A stretch of 64,000 nucleotides of DNA from Orychophragmus violaceus (lineage: Eukaryota > Streptophyta > Magnoliopsida > Brassicales > Brassicaceae), in the NCBI GenBank assembly GCA_030180135.1, contig CM058232.1:96460630-96524629 (forward strand), written 5' to 3'. The position numbers and the translations under genes were made by a program. The notes under the pieces were generated by a model. That model saw only the letters and a list, made by a program, of their open reading frames with translations, did no database searches and was not told the origin of the DNA. Numbering within the stretch: the first letter of the stretch is position 1; the number at the start of each line of letters is the position of its first letter. Positions 12,071 through 22,557 of the stretch are shown piece after piece.

Positions 12071-13291
12071 TGATATATCATGGTTTTTACTAGTTTTAGA
12101 CCATGATATAAGTGTGTTTTTAGTGTCTTTTGTGTTCTTTTAGAGTCTTTTACAGGTATAATCAGGTTTGGAGCTGAATTGGAGATAATGGAGCATTTTG
12201 GAGATTTTTGGAGTGTTTGGCCGAGAGATAGAGTTCACTGTCCGAAACAGAGGAAGGTGTCGATCGTTGCACTCTAGCATCGATCGATGCACCAGCGAGA
12301 TGGGCCGAAACTCGGCGGTTTAGAAGAGTGAAGAATTTGCACTTTGATCCAGAAGTTCCTGATATTTACAAAGAAGCCCTTGGCCGAGATTATGCCTATA
12401 TAATAGAGTATTTAGAGTTTTTATTAGATACGCTTTATACTTTTTACCATACACTTTGATAATTAAGAGCAGAGGATTTTAGAGCTTTTTGGGGCTGATC
12501 TGAACCTGTTACATCATCTGTATTTGGAGAAGATTTCGAACCCCTTTTACTCTTATTCTTTTATGCAATTTATTCATTCTATGATTATGTTTTCATTATC
12601 TATGTCTGAGTAGATCCATAGTTAGGTTTAGGGTTTCTCACATAGGATTTCATGACTTGCTAGACTTGTTCAAATTCAGTTAAGGATTCATAACTATATC
12701 TGTTCTTCAATTTAATTGTGCTTAAAGCTAGTTCTAACCTGATCAATTAGAATCTAGATCTTAGGTTGCTAAATACGTCACGGAAGTGGGGTTTAGGAAT
12801 CTGAACTAATTAAATTGGGCAATTAAACTTTGCGCAAACAGAAGTTTGGTTTAGGATAATTGTGAACATATCAAACTTGGACTTATTGCTAGTTTAATCT
12901 GTTAGTTCTCGCAAACGAAAGTTTGGTTTGCTGCACTTAGACTTAGAGAATTATCGCAAAGGAATTTGGTTAATTCTACATCTGTGTTTTGAGTTCTAGA
13001 ACCGTTCTTAATTAGATCCTTGCTGAATGAACTGTCTGCTTGTCTGATTTCCTGAGAATACCCTAGGCTTGACGCTTTTAATTACTTGCTTCACAACCGT
13101 TAATCTCTGCTACTGATTTACTTTCTCGCACCGTAATTTATTTCATAGACTACTTGCTTATTTCTAGTATTTATTCCTACAGTTTGATTCTCTTGAGACC
13201 GAGTGTCCCTGTGGATTCGATAACCCTATATACTACTTTGACATTGCTGTTCACTTGCAGTTTTAGTATAGGGAAAACTTAGAACCTATCA
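12071..13291 (+). repeat. Element B 5' LTR
   Basis: Starts TGATATATCATGG and ends AGAACCTATCA (TG...CA). Contains one motif pair: GTGTCGATCGTTGC (12257-12270) and GCATCGATCGATGC (12277-12290), 20 bp apart. Confidence 0.93.
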
Positions 13292-13297
13292 AGTTTT

Positions 13298-13315
13298 TGG
13301 CGCCGTTGCCGGGGA
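13298..13315 (+). other. Primer-binding site (tRNA-Asp), element B
   Basis: TGGCGCCGTTGCCGGGGA is complementary to the 3' end of plant tRNA-Asp, the primer I associate with Athila elements. It lies 6 nt after the LTR. Confidence 0.9.
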
Positions 13316-13462
13316 CTCTTTGAGTCTTCGATAGGACCGAACTTAGGGTTTTTACTAGAAATTTTTCTTTTTCTTTTTGTTCTTTTTCGTTTTTTTTGTT
13401 TTGATTTTGCTGATTTTCTTTTTTTCTCGGTTTCTTTCTGTCGCAGGTACGAATTTCGCCTT

Positions 13463-13550
13463 GTGTCGATCGTTGCATACCTTGCGTCGATCGTCACTAG
13501 GCGATTCTGAGAATTGAATCGATCGTTGCACTGATAGCATCGATCGTTGC
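13463..13550. repeat. Two motif pairs in element B leader
   Basis: Pairs at 13463/13484 and 13516/13537, both 21-bp spacing: GTGTCGATCGTTGC with GCGTCGATCGTCAC, and GAATCGATCGTTGC with GCATCGATCGTTGC. They end 20 bp before the gag-protease start codon. Confidence 0.95.
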
Positions 13551-13570
13551 TGGACGATTACAGACAGTTT

Positions 13571-16165
13571 ATGCCAACGCAGAAAACTCGAAGTAATCCG
13601 AACTCGAGCTTGCTTAATCTCGGACTAGAGGAACTTGGACGTCTAGAAAGGACTAACAGAAGAGAAAAGAGAGAGAGAATGGTACGAGAACGTTTGATCT
13701 TGATACCAGATGCTGAAGGTACCCTGAGGGACCAAGATGACAACCCGTACAATGCTGTTGGGCATCGGGTTGATGCTGAAGGGAATGTAATCCCTGATCC
13801 TCCTGAGCAACAGGAGCTGAACCGAAACCAGGGTCAAGGACAGGCCCAAGGTAGAGAGATGGTGGTTCATGAGAGGACACTAGCTTATTACAACAGACCT
13901 GATGAGTTTCATGCAAACCGAGCAGCTCTAGTGCTTCCTGCTTTTGAGAGGAATGATTTTGAGGTAAAAACCATCTACTACCAGCTGATGAGACAGATTG
14001 CTTTTCATGGTCTTCAAACAGAGCAGCCTATGGATCACATTGACAAGTTTGAGGACATAGTCACTGGCATGAAGTATGAAGGAGTATGCCCGGACTATCT
14101 ATTCCTTAAGCTATTTCCGCACAGTCTTGCTGGAGACGCTAGTGCATGGCTGAGACAACTGGCACCTGGTCAGTATACTACTTGGGCAGCCTTAAAGAGT
14201 GAGTTCCTGCGTCACTTTTATGATGATGCACGCTCGGATCAGTCCAGACAGGACATACTCACCTTTTCCCAAGGAGTTGTGGAGCCCTTGAAGACTGTCT
14301 GGATGAGATTTAAGCAGTATCAGCGTGACTGTCCACACCATGGATTCACAGAAGTACAGCTGATTGGTATCTTCTTCAGAGGCATAGATCTTCCTTATCA
14401 GACTGCGCTGGATAATTCCAGTAATGCTAATTTCAACACCAGGACTCCTACACAGGCTAAGCAGTTGATAGAGAATCTGATTGGCAGCAACAGTTGCAAA
14501 ACAATGGATGAAAGGAGAAAGAGATCTGGTGGAACCGTAGAAAATTCTGATATAGCTAATATAAGATCCAGATTGGACACAGTCTACAATCTCCTAACAA
14601 GTAAGAAATATGTCCACTTTGCCCAAGATGTAGAGGTGATTCAGGTTGAAGAGGAAACTCAGGAAGAAGATGTAAATTTCATAGGAGGTTCTGGTTTCCA
14701 AGGTAATAGATTTGGTAATCAACAGGGGAACAGATTCTCCAATGGTGGACAGACTGGTGGTTTTCAAAAGACCTATGGACAAGGTAATCAGAGAACCTAT
14801 GGATCTACATCCTATCAGACTCCTCCTGCACCTACAGCCCATGAGAGCAAAATGGAGGCTATGATGGAACAACTGATGGAGAGTCAAACCAAGCTTTCTG
14901 TGGACAACAATAAGAAGCTGGACGCTGTCTATCAAGACCTCAATGGGAAGTTTGAGTCACTGAGCACTCACATGAAGCAATTGGACACTCAGGTGAACCA
15001 GATGTCCAGCTCACTGAAGGGAAAAGGAGTTGCAGAGACTCATATTAAGGCCTGGTATGTACTCATTAATGATGGATCTTATCTAGGGGAGAAATTTGAG
15101 CTAAGTACAGCTGAGTTGGTGACTGAGGCAGAATTTTCGGATTTCTGTGAAAAACTCTCGGGTAGAAACTGTAGTGATGCAACGATCGACACACAGCTGG
15201 CATCGATCGATGCAGGTCGTGAACGAGCAGAAGACCCGTGGGATGAAAGTGAGATTGATGCAGAACTAGCCCGCCTATTCCCTGATGTATCTGAGATCAC
15301 TCAAGAGGATGTTTATGCACAAGCCATTAGGCAATATCCCAAGGTGTCTGAAGTGATTAAACAAGAGATTGAAGAGCTGAAAAAGCTAGAAGAGAGTGGT
15401 GAAGACTTGGAAGAAATTCCACCTTCTGATGATCCACCTTATCATCCATGTGTTCAGAGATATTTGAACAAGATGTTGCCTTTAGATGAGGAGCTGAGAG
15501 AATGGGTGATAATAGTTCCTCAGCATATCAGTGATGTTCTGCTAACTAAAGTCCCGAAGAAGCTACCTGATCCTGGAGTCTTTGTGCTAGATTGTTCTAT
15601 CTTTGAGGATAGTTTTAGGCGTTCTCTGTGTGATTTAGGAGCTGCTGGAAGCATAATGCCTTACTCTGTGGCAGAGAAGCTGGGAATGTTGGATTTTACT
15701 CCTACTAGGACTTCTCTTATCCTAGCTGATCAGTCCATACGAGTTCCTGAAGGACTTCTTATGGACATTCCGGTGAGAGTTGGGAACTACTTAGTTCCAA
15801 CGGACTTCCTTGTGCTGAAATATGATTGTGATCCGGATGAAGCTTTATTGCTTGGGAGACCTTTCTTGGCTACAGCAGGAGCTGTGATTGATGTTAGACA
15901 GAGTCTAATAGACCTCCACCTGGGAGATGAACCACTGCACTATGAGATGGATAAGCTGCGAAGGCCACTGATAGATGGGCAGACATTTACCATAAGGGAC
16001 GCAGATTTTGAGCAGCCAGATGAGACTGCAATTATAGATCCTGGAGCGCATTTTACTCCATCTTTTCTTGGCCATGAGCATTCCGCAACAGCCTACTCAC
16101 CACCTTGGATGAGGAGACTTGAACAGAGACAGAAAAAGTCTTTGTCAAGACCTCCTGGTACTTGA
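13571..16165 (+). CDS. Athila-type gag-aspartic protease polyprotein
   Basis: 864 aa from the first ATG at 13571; an upstream in-frame non-ATG extension is ignored. Residues about 110-310 form a Ty3/Gypsy gag capsid region (IDKFEDIVTGMKYEGV, AWLRQLAPGQYTTWAALKSEF, LTFSQGVVEPL). A Gly/Gln/Asn-rich linker (about 370-420) and a coiled-coil-like stretch (about 425-485) follow. A retropepsin-like domain at about 670-790 has the active-site block LCDLGAAGSIMP and the late LLLGRPFLATAGAVID. No CCHC knuckle, reverse transcriptase or integrase is present; the stop is followed by noncoding DNA, so the protein can package or process but not copy. Residues about 536-549 (DATIDTQLASIDAG) are encoded by a TCGATCG motif pair. 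The frame is fully open, consistent with the young LTRs. Confidence 0.88.
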   Translation: MPTQKTRSNPNSSLLNLGLEELGRLERTNRREKRERMVRERLILIPDAEGTLRDQDDNPYNAVGHRVDAEGNVIPDPPEQQELNRNQGQGQAQGREMVVHERTLAYYNRPDEFHANRAALVLPAFERNDFEVKTIYYQLMRQIAFHGLQTEQPMDHIDKFEDIVTGMKYEGVCPDYLFLKLFPHSLAGDASAWLRQLAPGQYTTWAALKSEFLRHFYDDARSDQSRQDILTFSQGVVEPLKTVWMRFKQYQRDCPHHGFTEVQLIGIFFRGIDLPYQTALDNSSNANFNTRTPTQAKQLIENLIGSNSCKTMDERRKRSGGTVENSDIANIRSRLDTVYNLLTSKKYVHFAQDVEVIQVEEETQEEDVNFIGGSGFQGNRFGNQQGNRFSNGGQTGGFQKTYGQGNQRTYGSTSYQTPPAPTAHESKMEAMMEQLMESQTKLSVDNNKKLDAVYQDLNGKFESLSTHMKQLDTQVNQMSSSLKGKGVAETHIKAWYVLINDGSYLGEKFELSTAELVTEAEFSDFCEKLSGRNCSDATIDTQLASIDAGRERAEDPWDESEIDAELARLFPDVSEITQEDVYAQAIRQYPKVSEVIKQEIEELKKLEESGEDLEEIPPSDDPPYHPCVQRYLNKMLPLDEELREWVIIVPQHISDVLLTKVPKKLPDPGVFVLDCSIFEDSFRRSLCDLGAAGSIMPYSVAEKLGMLDFTPTRTSLILADQSIRVPEGLLMDIPVRVGNYLVPTDFLVLKYDCDPDEALLLGRPFLATAGAVIDVRQSLIDLHLGDEPLHYEMDKLRRPLIDGQTFTIRDADFEQPDETAIIDPGAHFTPSFLGHEHSATAYSPPWMRRLEQRQKKSLSRPPGT
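15179..15213. repeat. Motif pair inside the element B coding sequence
   Basis: GCAACGATCGACAC (15179-15192) and GCATCGATCGATGC (15200-15213), 21 bp apart, read in frame between the gag and protease domains. Confidence 0.95.
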
Positions 16166-17522
16166 AAGATCTCATCCGTCCGGTCAATCTATTGACCTTA
16201 AACAAGCGCTGGGTGGGAGGCAACCCACCATTAGGTACTAGTGTTTTTCTTTTTCATTTTTGGTGTTTTTGTTAGGATTTTACGTTTGTTTTTGTTTCTG
16301 GTGAGTTTATGATTGCAGGTCTCGGTTAAATCGCAGTGCAGCGATCGATGCATTTCTGCATCGATCGTCACAACACGAAAGTAATCGCATTGCAGCGATC
16401 GTTGCGGTCCTGAGCAACGATCGACTATATACGAAAATCGCCAAGTAACGGTCGATGCACTTAGTGCAACGGTCGATGCTGAGCGACAGAGGTAACCCGA
16501 CAGACATAATTTCACCTTTTCAATTTTTATTTTCTTTTTACCGATCCTTCGCTGGACACTACTGGGGACAGTGTGTCTTAAGTGTGGGGGAGGTGCTACT
16601 GACTTATATCTTTCTGTTTTCTTAAGAGTCAGTCCGTTTTTCAAAAAATTTTGTTTTATTGAGTCAAAATTGTTTAAGTAAGAAACTATGATTTTCTGAG
16701 AAGATTTACAAGACTTGCAGGAACTTAAGTAACCATTGGGATGAAGTTGCAGGATCTATCTTTGACTATTAGAAAACTCCATCACAGATCAACCTACTGG
16801 GAACACCCACATCACTTCAGGTATCAGAGGATCCTTTACTGACTTCAACCTTAATACTGACTTAGATTTCTCACCTAAGGGCTTGGTATGCTTTATGTCG
16901 GATTCCCTGTTAGTTCTGACACAGCCTGTAAACCTGTCCTATTTAGTCCCCTTCTCCCCTTCTGTAAAGTAAAAAAAAAATAAAAATAATAAACTGAGGA
17001 TGAGTTAGTAACTCCGAAGTGGTCATGAGAATAGTAGCAAACACTATTATCTCTCATGTGATCCATGGAATGTGTCCAAAGTACACCCCATAACGGGAAG
17101 AACACTGATAAAAAAAAAAATGATACCCAGTGGGGAAAAATCAGTTGTTAAAGAAGGGAAAGAGAAGAAAGGGACTAGAGAAAGATAGTATGGTGGTCTA
17201 GAGCTGATAAGGTAAGAATCCATGTGCCTTTAGATCGATACTCCTTAGGTGAGACCGCACTTAAATACTTGCAGAAGTCAGTAGGGAGAATTTGAATGCT
17301 TGAATGTGATTGTGGAGTTTACCTAGGACAGTTGCTAAGTGTGGGGGAAGTACATTGTGGTCTTGATATTCTGTGATTGATTCTTTCAGTGGTTTACTAA
17401 GGGGAATCTGAGTATTGTAGCTTCTAGGATGAAATGAGTTTCTGAAGAGTTTTCAAACCTCTTCACCATGTTTTAGTTCTCTGTTTTGCTTGAGGGCAAG
17501 CAAAGGCTAAGTGTGGGGGAGT
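16166..17522 (+). other. Element B 3' noncoding region with motif cluster
   Basis: No coding potential. Three motif pairs at 16338/16358, 16392/16414 and 16445/16466 (20, 22 and 21 bp) using GCAGCGATCGATGC, GCATCGATCGTCAC, GCAACGATCGACTA and GCAACGGTCGATGC variants. The phrase AAGTGTGGGGGA recurs at about 16578, 17337 and 17509; the last copy serves as the polypurine tract before the 3' LTR. Confidence 0.75.
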
Positions 17523-18743
17523 TGATATATCATGGTTTTTACTAGTTTTAGACCATGATATAAGTGTGTTTTTAGTGTCTTTTGTGTTCTTTTAGAGTCT
17601 TTTACAGGTATAATCAGGTTTGGAGCTGAATTGGAGATAATGGAGCATTTTGGAGATTTTTGGAGTGTTTGGCCGAGAGATAGAGTTCACTGTCCGAAAC
17701 AGAGGAAGGTGTCGATCGTTGCACTCTAGCATCGATCGATGCACCAGCGAGATGGGCCGAAACTCGGTGGTTTAGAAGAGTGAAGAATTTGCACTTTGAT
17801 CCAGAAGTTCCTGATATTTACAAAGAAGCCCTTGGCCGAGATTATGCCTATATAATAGAGTTTTTAGAGTTTTTATTAGATACGCTTTATACTTTTTACC
17901 ATACACTTTGATAATTAAGAGCAGAGGATTTTAGAGCTTTTTGGGGCTGATCTGAACCTGTTACATCATCTGTATTTGGAGAAGATTTCGAACCCCTTTT
18001 ACTCTTATTCTTTTATGCAATTTATTCATTCTATGATTATGTTTTCATTATCTATGTCTGAGTAGATCCATAGTTAGGTTTAGGGTTTCTCACATAGGAT
18101 TTCATGACTTGCTAGACTTGTTCAAATTCAGTTAAGGATTCATAACTATATCTGTTCTTCAATTTAATTGTGCTTAAAGCTAGTTCTAACCTGATCAATT
18201 AGAATCTAGATCTTAGGTTGCTAAATACGTCACGGAAGTGGGGTTTAGGAATCTGAACTAATTAAATTGGGCAATTAAACTTTGCGCAAACGGAAGTTTG
18301 GTTTAGGATAATTGTGAACATATCAAACTTGGACTTATTGCTAGTTTAATTTGTTAGTTCTCGCAAACGAAAGTTTGGTTTGCTGCACTTAGACTTAGAG
18401 AATTATCGCAAAGGAATTTGGTTAATTCTACATCTGTGTTTTGAGTTCTAGAACCGTTCTTAATTAGATCCTTGCTGAATGAACTGTCTGCTTGTCTGAT
18501 TTCCTGAGAATACCCTAGGCTTGACGCTTTTAATTACTTGCTTCACAACCGTTAATCTCTGCTACTGATTTACTTTCTCGCACCGTAATTTATTTCATAG
18601 ACTACTTGCTTATTTCTAGTATTTATTCCTACAGTTTGATTCTCTTGAGACCGAGTGTCCATGTGGATTCGATAACCCTATATACTACTTTGACATTGCT
18701 GTTCACTTGCAGTTTTAGTATAGGGAAAACTTAGAACCTATCA
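17523..18743 (+). repeat. Element B 3' LTR
   Basis: 1221 bp, same ends as the 5' LTR, with about five base differences by eye. Motif pair at 17709-17722 and 17729-17742. Confidence 0.93.
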
Positions 18744-19371
18744 ATGATCCGCAGCATAAAGAAAATATAGATTATGAACACTATCAAGCGAGTGAAACCC
18801 GGTGTTACCTTCGAATAATCTTTGTTCTTGCGAGAGTCTGTATTTTCATTGAAGCAATTAGTCGAAGCTTTGGAAGAAGAGGATCTTGTTGACAAAAAAA
18901 TCTTGGATTTTTCGGAGAAATTTGATATGGCATAGGTGAACGACGTTGATTCTTAGCTGGTTTCTTCGTCATTGTTACAAAAATGAGAATAAATCAAAGA
19001 AGATCGAAGAAATTTTCAAACAAGAAATGATGAAGATTCGAGCTGAAAAGAAATGTCAAATGAAAATCAAAGGTGAAAAAAGAAAGGCCGAAGCGATTTA
19101 ATAGAAAAATCAATCAGAAAGATGATTGTTCGAAGAAGATGAAGCTCGGAGAAGATAAGAAACGAAAAAGACGAAGATCGTTATCAACAAAATGTTGTTG
19201 AACTCTGATACCATTTAGAAAAACAAACTAAATAAAATGACTATCTTCATTTATCGAATATCATATACAAATGTGTATATTTATACATCCACACATAAAT
19301 GTGTGTATTTATATATCCGGATAAATGTGATAACCATTGATAAATAACTAAACCGGAACAAACTGGCTCAT

Positions 19372-19629
19372 TCATCCAAAAATTCTCTCGGCTTCTTGCG
19401 AAACTCTGACTCTGACTTCATCTTTAGCTGCAACCGTGGAAACTTGGGTTTCAACAGAACCACCCTCAAATGAACTGTAAACAATCAAATTTGAAGCTTT
19501 ATGAATCCATGAAATCGATTCGAGTTTCAAGCTCTGTTCTTTGACAGAACAAATTCTCCGGTAGACACCGCCAGAGAGTTGTCCTCCGAGAAGTTTCCCG
19601 GCGAAGCGGAAGATACGAGAGAATACCAT
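19372..19629 (-). CDS. Small hypothetical protein, duplicated copy 1
   Basis: 85 aa, ATG at 19629, stop at 19372-19374. Basic N-terminus (MVFSRIFRFAGKLLGG), no recognised domain. Lies in the duplicated unit downstream of the GT14 gene fragment, same strand. It could equally be part of the GT14 3' flank or a chance frame; there is no independent support apart from being open in both (recent) copies. Confidence 0.3.
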   Translation of the reverse strand: MVFSRIFRFAGKLLGGQLSGGVYRRICSVKEQSLKLESISWIHKASNLIVYSSFEGGSVETQVSTVAAKDEVRVRVSQEAERIFG

Positions 19630-19906
19630 TAGAGGAGAGATTTAGATTTAGCAGAATATACCAATAAAGATACAACAAGAACAAAAGATTGAACTGCGAA
19701 AAGATAGACGACGACGAGACGACTAATGAATTATAGTGGCTTAACAAAAGGAATTACAAAATCTGGGAAAGAGAAAGAACATCTCCTTTCTCTTCCCCTC
19801 GTATATTACAGCGCCACTATTGCCCAAAGAATGAACCTTACAGACAGAAAACAAAGTAATCTCGTGTCGTGTCCGTGTATAATGATTCCGAATCCCACCA
19901 TTCTCT

Positions 19907-20168
19907 TCACTTGCATTGATTTGTTTGTGAATTCAAATCATCAAGAAAATTCGTTATTGTCTCATCCAGCTTCTTAGCCTGAGGTCCAGCTTTGACCACG
20001 TTGACATCATCCCATTCCGAGCAAGGATCTGTCCACCAGCTGCTGTGGCTGGCGCACCAAGCTCCAGGAGTGACCCGGTAACGTCCACGTTTCAGGATCT
20101 CTCTATCGACCATGTCAAGGACCGGATCGTCTTTCTTGAATTGCCGGGCGAAAGCAGCTCCGCTTTGA
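19907..20168 (-). pseudogene. GT14 gene 3' fragment (duplicate)
   Basis: Copy of the last ~86 codons of the GT14 glycosyltransferase plus stop, cut at 20168 by the duplication breakpoint. It encodes the C-terminal WCASHSSWWTDPCSEWDDV region only, with no promoter or upstream exons. Confidence 0.9.
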
Positions 20169-20180
20169 TATTCGATAAAT
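20169..20180. other. Templated filler at the duplication junction
   Basis: TATTCGATAAAT plus the following GAAG is the exact reverse complement of CTTCATTTATCGAATA, which occurs at 19245-19260 and 20253-20268, about 70-85 bp inside the duplicated unit. Confidence 0.9.
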
Positions 20181-20379
20181 GAAGATCGTTATCAACAAAA
20201 TGTTGTTGAACTCTGATACCATTTAGAAAAACAAACTAAATAAAATGACTATCTTCATTTATCGAATATCATATACAAATGTGTATATTTATACATCCAC
20301 ACATAAATGTGTGTATTTATATATCCGGATAAATGTGATAACCATTGATAAATAACTAAACCGGAACAAACTGGCTCAT

Positions 20380-20637
20380 TCATCCAAAAATTCTCTCGGC
20401 TTCTTGCGAAACTCTGACTCTGACTTCATCTTTAGCTGCAACCGTGGAAACTTGGGTTTCAACAGAACCACCCTCAAATGAACTGTAAACAATCAAATTT
20501 GAAGCTTTATGAATCCATGAAATCGATTCGAGTTTCAAGCTCTGTTCTTTGACAGAACAAATTCTCCGGTAGACACCGCCAGAGAGTTGTCCTCCGAGAA
20601 GTTTCCCGGCGAAGCGGAAGATACGAGAGAATACCAT
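20380..20637 (-). CDS. Small hypothetical protein, duplicated copy 2
   Basis: Same 85-aa frame as 19372-19629 in the second duplication unit. It begins about 280 bp beyond the stop codon of the intact GT14 gene. Function unknown; may not be a gene. Confidence 0.3.
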   Translation of the reverse strand: MVFSRIFRFAGKLLGGQLSGGVYRRICSVKEQSLKLESISWIHKASNLIVYSSFEGGSVETQVSTVAAKDEVRVRVSQEAERIFG

Positions 20638-20914
20638 TAGAGGAGAGATTTAGATTTAGCAGAATATACCAATAAAGATACAACAAGAACAAAAGATTGA
20701 ACTGCGAAAAGATAGACGACGACGAGACGACTAATGAATTATAGTGGCTTAACAAAAGGAATTACAAAATCTGGGAAAGAGAAAGAACATCTCCTTTCTC
20801 TTCCCCTCGTATATTACAGCGCCACTATTGCCCAAAGAATGAACCTTACAGACAGAAAACAAAGTAATCTCGTGTCGTGTCCGTGTATAATGATTCCGAA
20901 TCCCACCATTCTCT

Positions 20915-22557
20915 TCACTTGCATTGATTTGTTTGTGAATTCAAATCATCAAGAAAATTCGTTATTGTCTCATCCAGCTTCTTAGCCTGAGGTCCAGCTT
21001 TGACCACGTTGACATCATCCCATTCCGAGCAAGGATCTGTCCACCAGCTGCTGTGGCTGGCGCACCAAGCTCCAGGAGTGACCCGGTAACGTCCACGTTT
21101 CAGGATCTCTCTATCGACCATGTCAAGGACCGGATCGTCTTTCTTGAATTGCCGGGCGAAAGCAGCTCCGCTTTGAGCCATCTGATCGAAATCAGATATG
21201 CTAAGGAAGTGCGGCTCCATCTTAGGCGGACTATCCCATATCATGTAGCGTAAGTCCCCGTTGACTGTCGTGTTACTGAACTCGGGGGCGTTGCAGATCA
21301 CCGTGTGGAAGTAGCATTCTTCAGAGAGAATGACGTTGTTGAAATACATGAGGAGGATTCTTGGTAAATTGTCCCAACCGAAGATGCAGTATTCAAGGAA
21401 AGATCTGCTCAGTACGATCCACGGCGAGCCTGCGTGATATCACAAACCAGTAACACATGCCAACTTGTTAGAATGAAATGGTTATGCATATTAAGGGATA
21501 CATCCACAGAAAGTATTATTTGCCTGTAAAGACTTTGAAAGCATCTGGTGTTGGTCGTTTTTCAGTTGCAGTGAAGAGTTGTGTTCGTCTGGCTAAGTAA
21601 AGTGCTGGATCGACAACAATAGGCTTGATTCTCTGAGATCTACAGAACGATCGATCATCGTAATCCCCACCAAATGTACAAGAATTGCAAGAGACAGGAA
21701 AAGATCTACTTACTCTTTCCAAGCAAGGTCACTGGTGTGATCAATAAAATTGACACTTCTGTTCACCGAGGCAAACACATGAGATAGGTCTGAGAGAAAT
21801 CATGAGTGGAAAAAACGTTACTTTGAAATCCAGGTCATACGAAGACAAACAGAACAAGTGGAGCAATAAATATCAAAAGCAGTGTCGTTATCAATAATAG
21901 GGATCACATTTCCACTTTCTTTCCAGAAAAAGAGTGGATGCCACAATCTCAAGAACTAAGCATAAGCCATCAGAGACCAAACATAACAAGCTAAAAGAGA
22001 GGTCAAGACAAAGATCTAGAGCTACTTTCTTGTCTCATTTCGGATTTGCATAGAAAGAAATCGATTTGACACATACCATCTTGAGTAATGAGGGGATAAT
22101 CCAAGGCACTCAGCTCAATGAACCAATTCCAAGTACGATCTAGCTTCAATAAGATCGACACGGCGTGGAGAGTAGCAGCGATCTTAGAGGCGCCATTGTC
22201 AGAGAGACGATCGACTTTTCCTAACACATCAACATTCCCAAAGGCACTCACAGCAGGGACAGATTTCAAGTTGGAGAGAAGAGAAAGCCTCTCAGCGTCA
22301 GTAGCTTCAGCGCCCAGATGCAGAAGATACCGATTCCTAGGATGATAAACCGCGAGCAATAACCGAAAGATCCGGTCAGTGTCTCCACGACCGCCGGTTA
22401 TGTAGTAAGCGAAAGCTGGTGGGTAATGAGAACCGTGATGGATTTGCGAAGGGAAAGGCTTAGAGGTGAAAGCAGAGATTGAGTAGAGTAAGAGGAGGAA
22501 GACTGAGAGGACAGCTACAGAGAAGAGACTGAAAAGCCATTTCTTCTCAGCTCCCAT
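20915..22557 (-). CDS. GT14 family (Core-2/I-branching) glycosyltransferase
   Basis: Four exons by reading splice sites and frame: 22557-22077, 21789-21714, 21639-21524, 21429-20915, giving 395 aa. It is a type II membrane protein: short cytosolic MGAEKKW, then a hydrophobic anchor at about 8-30, then a Golgi-lumenal domain starting at AFAYYITGGRGDTDRIFRL with FIELSALDYPLITQD and the late WDDVNVVKAGP. Plant members near this one are described as beta-glucuronosyltransferases or GlcNAc-transferase-like enzymes acting on arabinogalactan glycans; the exact substrate here is inferred. I recall the collinear A. thaliana locus as At1g71070. Intron 3 uses a GC donor (CAG|GCAAAT) because the only nearby GT would read through a stop. 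The last exon and 3' flank are duplicated downstream. Confidence 0.88.

Larger units (their letters stand above)
12071..18743 (+). mobile_element. Athila-like gag-protease LTR element B
   Basis: Complete element with two 1221-bp LTRs (12071-13291 and 17523-18743), an Asp-tRNA primer site, one long gag-protease ORF, a ~1.36 kb 3' noncoding region, a polypurine tract ending at about 17522, and a perfect 5-bp target duplication ATGAT (12066-12070 and 18744-18748). There is no reverse transcriptase or integrase, so it must be mobilised in trans: a non-autonomous Ty3/Gypsy, Athila-type element. About five differences between LTRs (roughly 0.4%) by eye indicate a recent insertion. It carries eight pairs of the TCGATCG motif. 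Confidence 0.92.
11680..19371 (-). mobile_element. Copia relic E, interrupted by element B
   Basis: Joining 11680-12070 to 18749-19200 across element B gives a minus-strand Copia gag: a start near MTKKPAKNQRR, then HHGLSLVSTVLDGSNYISY, NKWSFIDGTLPRP and IWNELFKQFHVSNLPRIYQ, with several frameshifts. A primer site TGGTATCAGAG lies at 19203-19213 on the minus strand and an LTR-like, TATA-rich stretch follows from about 19215. The outer LTR border is uncertain (between about 19,340 and 19,371), and the other end of E is missing, cut at element A. Confidence 0.6.
19173..21176. repeat. Tandem duplication (two ~996-bp units, 12-bp filler)
   Basis: Unit 1 at 19173-20168 and unit 2 at 20181-21176 are offset by exactly 1008 bp and look identical wherever compared. 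Each contains Copia relic E leader, primer site and LTR sequence, a small ORF and the 3' end of the GT14 gene. Unit 2 is continuous with the intact gene; unit 1 ends abruptly inside its last exon. Identity implies a very recent event or, less likely, an assembly artefact. Confidence 0.93.

Noticed and set aside
11566..13315. Possible tRNA genes at TGGTATCAGAGCC and TGGCGCCGTTGCCGGGGA
   Set aside because: Only the tRNA-complementary 3' segments are present, beside LTRs. They are primer-binding sites.
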